From Candidatus Gastranaerophilales bacterium (GTDB taxonomy: Bacteria; Cyanobacteriota; Vampirovibrionia; Gastranaerophilales; Gastranaerophilaceae): a DNA stretch of 57,963 bases. Made by a program: the position numbers and the translations under genes. Location of the stretch: assembly GCA_944325075.1 (NCBI GenBank), contig CALUYU010000004.1, positions 1-57,963 of the forward strand, given 5' to 3'. Below, one piece after another: positions 1-5,747 of the stretch. Each line of letters opens with the position of its first letter. Position 1 is the first letter of the stretch. Under the pieces are notes generated by a model. That model had not been told where the DNA came from, ran no database searches, and saw only the letters and a list, made by a program, of their open reading frames with translations.

Positions 1-60
1 AGACAATTCCCATTTATCGGGGAGTTTGCCGCCCGCTTAAACAACTAAATACATCCACCA

Positions 61-96
61 AGAGCAGCTATTTTCCATCACGAAAACGGCTGCTCT
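61..96. other. Strong stem-loop upstream of the DUF3847 gene
   Basis: Arms AGAGCAGC (61-68) and GCTGCTCT (89-96) pair perfectly, with a second inner pairing of TTTTC (70-74) with GAAAA (82-86). A T-rich stretch follows the 3' arm, so it could act as an intrinsic terminator or attenuator. It lies 36 bases before the likely start at 133. Confidence 0.55.
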
Positions 97-132
97 TTTC
101 TTTTACCCATGAGTAGAAAGGAGCGACCACCT

Positions 133-369
133 ATGACGAAACCGAGAGAGAAAACCCACGAGGAATTGACCGCCGAGATTGAGGACTGGAAGAAGAAAAT
201 CCGGCAGTTTGAAAACCGGGAGAAAATCATCAAGCAGAAGCTATCCGTCGAGGAACGCAAGGCGAGGAACCACAGGCTTTGTAAGCGCGGCGGCTTCATG
301 GAGAGCCTTGTGCCGGAGCTGATTGCCATGCCGGACGAGGACGCGATCATACTTGACCAACAATACTAA
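133..369 (+). CDS. DUF3847 family small protein (mobile-element associated)
   Basis: A 78-residue charged, mostly helical protein with no signal peptide. The repeated E/K/R-rich helix and the pattern EERKARNHRLCKRGGFMES near residue 50 are what I recognise as DUF3847. These proteins of unknown function sit beside relaxase genes in conjugative and mobilisable elements of Clostridia. I start at ATG 133 rather than ATG 109 because AAAGGAG lies about 9 bases before 133. The gene is clearly GC-richer than everything downstream and uses codons such as CGC, GCG and CGG that are rare in the rest of the window, so recent transfer from a Firmicute is likely. No relaxase is present in this window. Confidence 0.75.
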   Translation: MTKPREKTHEELTAEIEDWKKKIRQFENREKIIKQKLSVEERKARNHRLCKRGGFMESLVPELIAMPDEDAIILDQQY

Positions 370-431
370 CTCTCAGCAGTAGGAAGCCGCTTGATGTTAT
401 ATTCTTAAACCTTCCAGTTTCAAGTTGGCGA

Positions 432-471
432 AAATAATCAAACCATGTGGAACAAATAATCAAACCATGTG
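432..471. repeat. Two 18-bp direct repeats, 22-bp period
   Basis: The 18-mer AAATAATCAAACCATGTG occurs at 432-449 and again at 454-471, separated by 4 bases. It lies between the GC-rich DUF3847 gene and the recombinase gene, where composition changes. It could be a recombinase arm site, an attachment-site core or the trace of a junction. Confidence 0.6.
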
Positions 472-534
472 TTCTTTTATACTACTGTTACATTGTTTAA
501 ACTGTTATAAATATTAACCACAGTAAAATAAATT

Positions 535-566
535 TTAAAACGAAAAGAAATAACTTTTCGTTTTAA
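535..566. other. Perfect 13-bp inverted repeat upstream of the recombinase
   Basis: TTAAAACGAAAAG (535-547) and its exact reverse complement (554-566) flank a 6-base loop. The stem is AT-rich and the 3' arm ends in a short T run, so either a weak terminator or a protein-binding palindrome is possible. Confidence 0.55.
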
Positions 567-590
567 GTCTATATCGTATAAATTCTTTTT

Positions 591-617
591 TGCACTGCTT
601 AGTTAATATACAGTGCA
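591..617. promoter_or_regulatory. Inverted repeat overlapping the recombinase leader
   Basis: TGCACTG (591-597) and CAGTGCA (611-617) form a 7-bp inverted repeat just before the GAAAGGA ribosome site and ATG 633. The position suits an operator or translation-controlling hairpin for the recombinase. No regulator gene is recognised nearby. Confidence 0.4.
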
Positions 618-632
618 GAAAGGAATGTTATT

Positions 633-1199
633 ATGAAAAATATTGTTGAGCCAATCAAGAACAAAAAAGATTTAGAGCGCATTGAGGAGTTTTTAGAACG
701 TCACAGTAAGCGAAACCGCCTTATATTTGCCTTCGGTATTAACACAGGGCTTAGAGTATCAGACATATTGGGATTAAATGTTGAAGATGTTGAAGGTAAG
801 AGTTATGTTGAGATAAAGGAGAAAAAAACGGGAAAGTATAAGCGTTTTCCTTTGAATGCAAAATTGAAAGCCCTTATAAAAGATTATTTACAAAATGAGC
901 GTTGTAAAAGTTATGCCCTATCAGAAAATGAACCTCTTTTTCTGGGTAAAAAGCATTGCAGATTAGACCGGTCACAGGTGTATCGTTTTCTTAATGAAGC
1001 TTGCAAACGGCTAGGAATAACGGCAAATGTAGGAACGCATACAATGCGAAAGTCTTTTGGCTACCATTTTTATAAACAGTATAATGATGTAGCTCTTTTG
1101 CAAAAAATACTGAACCATTCATCACCTGCAATTACCTTGCGATATATCGGTATTGCTCAAGAAGAAATCGACTTGTCTTATAATAACTTTGAACTATAA
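633..1199 (+). CDS. Tyrosine recombinase / phage-type integrase (compact)
   Basis: A 188-residue site-specific recombinase catalytic domain that would cut and rejoin DNA through a 3'-phosphotyrosine. The full catalytic set is visible: R41 in TGLRVSD, K65 in KKTGK, H136 and R139 in HTMR, H162 in LNHSS and nucleophile Y171 in RYIGI. It is short because the usual N-terminal core-binding arm is nearly absent, as in small integron-like or plasmid-resolvase-like recombinases. GAAAGGA lies 9 bases before ATG 633. Hairpins and direct repeats surround it, as for an integration module. Its AT content matches the local genome rather than the DUF3847 scrap, so it may not belong to the same element. Confidence 0.9.
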   Translation: MKNIVEPIKNKKDLERIEEFLERHSKRNRLIFAFGINTGLRVSDILGLNVEDVEGKSYVEIKEKKTGKYKRFPLNAKLKALIKDYLQNERCKSYALSENEPLFLGKKHCRLDRSQVYRFLNEACKRLGITANVGTHTMRKSFGYHFYKQYNDVALLQKILNHSSPAITLRYIGIAQEEIDLSYNNFEL

Positions 1200-1321
1200 A
1201 TCCCCAGAATACACCATATTACTACGCACCAGACTATCTATTCAGGTGTATATACTATCACGCACATATTATAACACGAACATGGAAAATTTTAACGGTG
1301 CATATTCAAAGAACTCAATAA

Positions 1322-1357
1322 AACCTTACAACTCTGAATAACAGACGTAGTAAGGTT
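1322..1357. other. Inverted repeat downstream of the recombinase
   Basis: AACCTTAC (1322-1329) and GTAAGGTT (1350-1357) are complementary with a 20-base loop and a short T run after the second arm. It could be the recombinase terminator or a folded recombination site. The 1200-1420 gap also contains imperfect copies of an ACTA(N)CGCAC motif and no convincing gene. Confidence 0.4.
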
Positions 1358-1423
1358 GTAAAGTTTTATGCTCCAAAATAGATAAAATGATGCAAAAATA
1401 ACTATCTGAAAGGAAGTGTGTAA

Positions 1424-2014
1424 ATGACAGAAGAAATGCAGACAAAGACTTGTCCTTATTGTGGAGAAGAAATTAACATCAATGCAATTAAATGCAAACA
1501 CTGTGGGGAATTTATTGAAGAAAAGAAAGAAGAGGTATCCGGGACTAAGATATGCCCTTTCTGTGGTGAAGAAATCTTAGCCAGTGCCATTAAATGTAAA
1601 CACTGCGGAGAGTTTCTTGATGAAAGTACAAAAAGGAATGTAACATCTGGAAAGTTTGCAAGAGTGGATGTAAATGATAAGTGGAAAAAACGATTTAAAG
1701 CTATTGACGGACAAGTAATTGACGGCGAATGGTGGAGCTTCAATCCGCAATTTTGGAAGACAACTCTAAAAGAACGCTGGGATATGGGTTGCACTATATA
1801 TTTCAGTGATTTTTTAAGCACACTTGCTGCCTTTTTCTTTGGAACATTTTATTACCTGTTTAAAGGTATGTGGTTAAAGTTTTTTGTATATTCTGCTCTT
1901 ATTCTCATAATCGCTGCTCTTACAGGTGGTACTGGTTCCGCATTCTGGGTAATATGTCCTGCACTTGCTCCGTATGACTACTACAGATTAAAAGTTCTTG
2001 GTAAACAGTGGTAA
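1424..2014 (+). CDS. Double zinc-ribbon membrane protein
   Basis: 196 residues. Two tandem zinc ribbons of the UPF0547 style (CPYCGEE...KCKHCGEF, then CPFCGEE...KCKHCGEF) occupy roughly residues 8-65 and provide eight Cys for two zinc ions. A soluble linker with a W-rich segment (GEWWSFNPQFW) follows, then at least two hydrophobic segments (around 130-150 and 153-178) that should span the membrane. GGAAG precedes ATG 1424. It is the first of three zinc-ribbon membrane proteins in 4 kb, interleaved with secreted proteins. The function is not known; such ribbons usually mediate protein contacts. Confidence 0.75.
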   Translation: MTEEMQTKTCPYCGEEININAIKCKHCGEFIEEKKEEVSGTKICPFCGEEILASAIKCKHCGEFLDESTKRNVTSGKFARVDVNDKWKKRFKAIDGQVIDGEWWSFNPQFWKTTLKERWDMGCTIYFSDFLSTLAAFFFGTFYYLFKGMWLKFFVYSALILIIAALTGGTGSAFWVICPALAPYDYYRLKVLGKQW

Positions 2015-2130
2015 TAGTAAATCTTATTGCCGGTGGTGTAATCGCTATTATACTTATAATTTTCGACATCCATATCAGACATCTTATGTTAGAAAACAGA
2101 TATCTGTTCAATAGAACAGTTCAACAGTAG
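2008..2130 (+). CDS. Possible 40-residue single-span membrane peptide
   Basis: An open frame starting at GTG 2008, overlapping the stop of the preceding gene (GTGGTAA) and ending at TAG 2128-2130. It encodes a hydrophobic stretch (VIVNLIAGGVIAIILIIF) followed by a basic tail. The overlap would allow translational coupling, but there is no clear ribosome site. It could equally be chance or a degraded extension of the upstream protein. Confidence 0.3.
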   Translation: MVIVNLIAGGVIAIILIIFDIHIRHLMLENRYLFNRTVQQ

Positions 2131-2138
2131 GAGAATTT

Positions 2139-2807
2139 ATGAATAAAAGAACATCAATTATATCGTTGGTATTATGCTTATCTCTAATAAGTTCTGTGCA
2201 GGCCGAACAGAAACAGTATTTGCAGATAATGCATGAAAACCAGTATAAGAAGCAACAGCCTCAAGCTCAACAAACTGTTAAGACTAATACAGTAAAACAA
2301 TCTACACCTAAAACCCAGACGTCAACTCAGAAATCCTATACACCGCCCGTTGATAATAAGAAATGTGATGAATACATACAAAACGCTCTGACTCAAATTG
2401 ACCAGAACAATTTATATGCTGCTCAAACAAGCTTAACAAGGGCATTAGATATTAACCCCAGCCATGTAAGAGCCTTAAAAATAAGAGGCCAGGTAAGAAA
2501 CCGGCTTGGGAATAATACAGGAGCAATGCAGGACTTGGATAAAGCAATTTCAATTAAGGCGGACGGGGATTTGCATTATGCAAGGGGCGTTGTGAGATTG
2601 TCAATGCAGAATTATTCAGAAGCTATAAAGGACTTTGATAAAGCGATTGAATTTAATCCTGGTGATGATATGGCTTATCACCAGAGAGGATATTGTTATT
2701 GCCTTTTAGCAAGAGTAACAACAACTCCGTCTTACTTTAATAAGGCACTTCCAGATTTTAACCAATCTTTACAGTTAAATCCTTCAAATATTGAGTCTTA
2801 TCTATAA
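2139..2807 (+). CDS. Secreted TPR-repeat protein, 3' end frameshifted
   Basis: A 222-residue product with a signal peptide ending at VQA (about residue 22). A Gln-rich linker (residues 23-75) precedes tetratricopeptide repeats (about 80-220: AAQTSLTRALDINPSHVRAL, AMQDLDKAISI, AIKDFDKAIEFNPGDDMAY, ALPDFNQSLQLNPSNIE). AGGAG precedes ATG 2139. The frame stops at 2805-2807 in the middle of a repeat. The next frame continues the repeat sense as RGMAKAELNGAN... to 2953, so a one-base deletion (or sequencing error) near 2804 has truncated it. The mature N-terminus EQKQYLQIM is echoed by the next gene. Confidence 0.75.
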   Translation: MNKRTSIISLVLCLSLISSVQAEQKQYLQIMHENQYKKQQPQAQQTVKTNTVKQSTPKTQTSTQKSYTPPVDNKKCDEYIQNALTQIDQNNLYAAQTSLTRALDINPSHVRALKIRGQVRNRLGNNTGAMQDLDKAISIKADGDLHYARGVVRLSMQNYSEAIKDFDKAIEFNPGDDMAYHQRGYCYCLLARVTTTPSYFNKALPDFNQSLQLNPSNIESYL

Positions 2808-2953
2808 GGGGTATGGCAAAAGCAGAGTTAAACGGAGCTAATGCAGGCATGGCAGATATTGAGTATGCAATGAAAGAATACCAGAGAACAGGTGATACAA
2901 ACGGATATCAAAGAAGTGTAGAAATTTATAACTGGATAAAACAAGATTATTAA
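2808..2953 (+). pseudogene. Out-of-frame 3' remnant of the TPR gene
   Basis: From about 2807 the reading frame R-G-M-A-K-A-E-L-N continues through GMADIEYAMKEYQRTG to TAA 2951-2953. This is the style of a final TPR helix pair. Restoring one base after codon CTA (2802-2804) would join the frames to give ...IESYLYRGMAKAEL... . No separate ribosome site precedes ATG 2813, so I read this as the lost C-terminus of the upstream gene. Confidence 0.65.
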
Positions 2954-2964
2954 GGAGAACAACT

Positions 2965-3234
2965 ATGAAAAGTAAACTATTGATTACGACTTTAGCAATC
3001 TTTGTATGTTCTATATGCACAAGTGCCTATGCAGAACAGAAGCAGTACATTCAGACAATGAAAGAGAATGAAGTTAAACAAGAACAGTATCTACGTGAGC
3101 AGGAGCAAGCAAGGACTCAACGCCTAATGGACAGAGTTTATGGAAACGCAAGTCCGACAATTGAGTTCAAAACTGATTATGAGCAGGAAGATTTACCTAC
3201 TCAATGCTGGGGAGGACCGTGTCGTGGAAGATAA
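2965..3234 (+). CDS. Small secreted protein with charged helix
   Basis: 89 residues. A signal peptide (KSKLLITTLAIFVCSICTS, cleavage after AYA near residue 23) is followed by EQKQYIQTMKENEVKQEQ and a Gln/Glu/Arg-rich predicted coiled-coil helix. The mature N-terminus nearly repeats that of the TPR protein (EQKQYLQIMHEN), so the two share an export and N-terminal module. AAGGAG lies before ATG 2965. The 3' end overlaps the next gene by 11 bases. I do not recognise a family. Confidence 0.6.
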   Translation: MKSKLLITTLAIFVCSICTSAYAEQKQYIQTMKENEVKQEQYLREQEQARTQRLMDRVYGNASPTIEFKTDYEQEDLPTQCWGGPCRGR

Positions 3235-3967
3235 TACTAAAAGATGCCCGTATTGCGGTGAAGAAATTAAAGCAACAGCAATAAAGTGCAAGCATTGTGG
3301 AGAATTTCTTGAAGAAGTCCAAACTGAAAGTAGCTCTACTCCGGAAATACAGAAAAGCAACACCGGTAAAAATATTGCTATTGGCTGTGCTTGTTTATTC
3401 GGCCTCTTAATGGTAATGGGCATAATAGGTTCATTTTTACCAGAAACTGAAACATCTAATAGCAACACAAGTAATGTAAGTTCCAATTCTACTACAGAAC
3501 CTGCAGATGAAGTAAAAGAGCGAGTAACCGGTACTTACTCTGGTTTTGGAGCTATTGATGTAGCTTTTTCTAATCTTGGCGGTCAGAATGCCAGATGCGC
3601 AGAGAAAGGAGCAGGAAAATCCCTTGTTAATGAATTAGAGAAGATGTTTGAAACAAGTTCTACTAAGAATAATCCTGTTCTTTATTCAATTTCCAGCTAC
3701 AACCCAAAATTAAAATTTGAAGTTTCTAATCCAAGATGGGCTGAAGATATGTATGACTTAGATAAATGCATAGCAGATATAACTTTCAAAAATTATAAAC
3801 CTGATACTATTGCGGGATACAGCGGTTATGGAGAAAATGCAACCCCTTATACCATAGATGAAGCTCAGTTTGGGGTAACGTATTATGTTTCAGAACTCAG
3901 CGGGAAATATAAAGCTAGTATAAGGGCTGTAGGCAGCAACCCGGTACAAGGATACTATGACAATTAA
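3224..3967 (+). CDS. Zinc-ribbon, single-span membrane protein
   Basis: 247 residues from GTG 3224, chosen because GGGGAGGA (about 3209-3216) sits just upstream; an upstream ATG in the same frame would read through unrelated sequence. A zinc ribbon (CPYCGEEIKATAIKCKHCGEFLEE) comes first, then a low-complexity linker and one transmembrane helix (NIAIGCACLFGLLMVMGIIG, about residues 48-67). An external domain of some 165 residues has a few Cys and Tyr-rich segments. The ribbon would face the cytoplasm. It overlaps the preceding gene, pointing to an operon. Function unknown. Confidence 0.7.
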   Translation: MEDNTKRCPYCGEEIKATAIKCKHCGEFLEEVQTESSSTPEIQKSNTGKNIAIGCACLFGLLMVMGIIGSFLPETETSNSNTSNVSSNSTTEPADEVKERVTGTYSGFGAIDVAFSNLGGQNARCAEKGAGKSLVNELEKMFETSSTKNNPVLYSISSYNPKLKFEVSNPRWAEDMYDLDKCIADITFKNYKPDTIAGYSGYGENATPYTIDEAQFGVTYYVSELSGKYKASIRAVGSNPVQGYYDN

Positions 3968-3979
3968 AGGAGAATTATT

Positions 3980-4366
3980 ATGAGAAAATTTTTAGCAACG
4001 ATTTTATGTATTGGTACTATACTTGGAGCTACTTTAGCTCCCGCATTAGCAGAGAATTTTACTTATAAATTATATGACCCAAAGGTTAATAAAAATTATT
4101 CAGCACAAGTCATAACCTTAAGTATAAGCGATACAACATATACTCTTGGGCTTTTTGCAGGACAAAATGTATGTGCCATTATACCAACAACAATGAATAC
4201 AAACCCTAATACCGGGTTAGTCGGCGGCGATTGTGTTGGTGTAGCCGGTACAGAAAGCGGGGGTAAAAAATTCAATTGGAGAGAATACAGTCCCAATACC
4301 TTTTATCCAGAAATGCAATCCATTATAAACGAAAGAGCCCAACAAGGAAAATCTTTAGCAAAGTAA
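3980..4366 (+). CDS. Small secreted protein of unknown function
   Basis: 128 residues with a clear signal peptide (KFLATILCIGTILGATLAPALA, cleavage near residue 24). The mature domain looks like a compact beta-rich fold with two Cys (VCAIIP and DCVGV) that could form a disulfide. AAAGGAG precedes ATG 3980, 12 bases after the previous stop, so it belongs to the same operon. No family recognised. Confidence 0.65.
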   Translation: MRKFLATILCIGTILGATLAPALAENFTYKLYDPKVNKNYSAQVITLSISDTTYTLGLFAGQNVCAIIPTTMNTNPNTGLVGGDCVGVAGTESGGKKFNWREYSPNTFYPEMQSIINERAQQGKSLAK

Positions 4367-4378
4367 GGAATAAGTAAC

Positions 4379-4825
4379 ATGAGAAAATTATTATTATTAT
4401 TTACTTCTGTTATAGCATTAGGATTGTTCAACTTAGTGCAAGCCGATACTATTTCAGATATTACAGATTCTGATTATAAGGATCTTACATATCCTGTAAG
4501 GGATAATGCTCTTGTAATTCTACTACAACCTGTACCTGATAACTCCGGCGACTATACAATGACTATTTGCAATAAACAGTCTCATTGCAGGCAGACATCT
4601 ATGTTATCTACAGAAAGACGATATATAGGTTTGTTTATAGAAGACATGCAGCCCGTTTTAGACTTTGAATTAAATCAGAAACTAACAAAAGAACAATGGG
4701 GGCAAAGACAAGATAAATTCCGCCAGATGTATGCTGATTACATGAATATGTACGACAAGATATACGGTGAATTGAAGGTAGTAACACCACCAGAGGTTAA
4801 AGTTAATGTTACCGGGGTGAAATGA
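4379..4825 (+). CDS. Small secreted protein of unknown function
   Basis: 148 residues. A signal peptide ends at VQA (about residue 22). The mature part contains one likely disulfide pair (CNKQSHC) and a Tyr/Met-rich helical C-terminus (FRQMYADYMNMYDKIYGEL). It starts 12 bases after the previous stop and is co-directional with the surrounding secreted and zinc-ribbon genes. No family recognised. Confidence 0.6.
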   Translation: MRKLLLLFTSVIALGLFNLVQADTISDITDSDYKDLTYPVRDNALVILLQPVPDNSGDYTMTICNKQSHCRQTSMLSTERRYIGLFIEDMQPVLDFELNQKLTKEQWGQRQDKFRQMYADYMNMYDKIYGELKVVTPPEVKVNVTGVK

Positions 4826-4880
4826 GATAATAAAGGCAACCACGACAAGGATTAAAGATATTAAGCTAATAGGAGATAAT

Positions 4881-5489
4881 ATGAATGAAGATATGAAGAA
4901 ATGCCCTTATTGCGGAAAAGAAATAAAGAAAGACGCTAATAGGTGTAAATATTGCATGAAAAGGTTAGATAACAATGATAGTAACGGGGCCTCATCAATT
5001 CTTTTAATAACTATTTCTGTTGTTGCAGTATTATTATTGGCAGGAATTGTATATGGAGTTTGCAAAGTGATAGAAAGCACAACTCTGCCTAAGTGTGACA
5101 GCAAATTTGCCGAACAACAGGTATTAGAAATATTTAAACAACATAATGATAAATATAAAGACTATGTTAAATATGGGCTTTTAGGGGATATAAAATTCTC
5201 AAGCCCGACCCCGGAAAGTTATGATAAGGAAATAAAAAAATATGAATGCACCGCCGATGTTACAATGTATCCTAATTCAAGTTTAGGATTGCCTATTTCC
5301 ATATTTAGATATGGAGACGGTATAACACGTGCTAATTTTTTCTATCAATTAGCAAATTGCAGGGTTAGGTACTCAATATATAAAGCTAACGGCAAAAATG
5401 AAGTAAGGACAACAACTTGTAATGATGAATATGATAAATTGGAATTTATAAACTATATTAATAATCCTGCGCAAATATTGTCCGAATAG
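4881..5489 (+). CDS. Zinc-ribbon, single-span membrane protein
   Basis: 202 residues. A zinc ribbon (CPYCGKEIKKDANRCKYCMKR, residues 9-29) is followed by one strong transmembrane helix (SILLITISVVAVLLLAGIVY, about 39-58). An external domain has several Cys (C67, C73, C120 region, C162, C180). AGGAG precedes ATG 4881. Its architecture matches the 3224-3967 product although the external domain differs. It is probably the last gene of the unit, since a hairpin follows at 5533. Confidence 0.65.
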   Translation: MNEDMKKCPYCGKEIKKDANRCKYCMKRLDNNDSNGASSILLITISVVAVLLLAGIVYGVCKVIESTTLPKCDSKFAEQQVLEIFKQHNDKYKDYVKYGLLGDIKFSSPTPESYDKEIKKYECTADVTMYPNSSLGLPISIFRYGDGITRANFFYQLANCRVRYSIYKANGKNEVRTTTCNDEYDKLEFINYINNPAQILSE

Positions 5490-5532
5490 AATAAAGTGGA
5501 GGGGCAGCACTAAAATAATTATCATCTGATTT

Positions 5533-5560
5533 ATGGGCTTACCAGTTAAGGCAAGCCCAT
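5533..5560 (+). terminator. Hairpin after the zinc-ribbon gene cluster
   Basis: ATGGGCTT (5533-5540) pairs exactly with AAGCCCAT (5553-5560) across a 12-base loop. There is no long T run, so termination may be partial. Confidence 0.4.
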
Positions 5561-5620
5561 ATCCGGATTAATGTTTTAAATAATATTTACCCGGAATTTG
5601 CTAAGATCATATTGCCCTGG

Positions 5621-5649
5621 TTGAAAAATTTTCTAATATATGATATAAT
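5621..5649 (+). promoter_or_regulatory. Sigma-70 promoter of prepilin gene 1
   Basis: TTGAAA (5621-5626), a 17-base spacer and a perfect TATAAT (5644-5649). AAAGGAGG follows at about 5666 and ATG at 5680. Prepilin gene 2 has the same arrangement (TTGAAA, 17 bases, TATAAT). Confidence 0.7.
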
Positions 5650-5679
5650 TATAATATTACTGATAAAGGAGGATTAATA

Positions 5680-5742
5680 ATGCTAGAATTCAATCATAGT
5701 GCGAATTTCCCTGATAGGGGGGGGGGGCTAAGCTACACCTAA
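5680..5742 (+). other. Leader ORF of prepilin 1 with G11 tract (out of frame)
   Basis: ATG 5680 has a strong ribosome site and encodes MLEFNHSANFPDR before running into 11 consecutive G (5717-5727). At this length the frame ends at TAA 5740-5742. With 12 (or 9) G the frame would read ...DRGGGAKLHLK and join the pilin ORF beginning at 5748. The first 13 codons are almost identical to those at 8913. This is the hallmark of a slipped-strand phase switch, currently off. An assembly or homopolymer error cannot be excluded. Confidence 0.7.
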
Positions 5743-5747
5743 AACCC

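Noticed and set aside
1-5489. A complete integrative conjugative element
   Set aside because: No relaxase, coupling protein, type IV secretion or excisionase genes, and no identifiable pair of attachment sites within the window.
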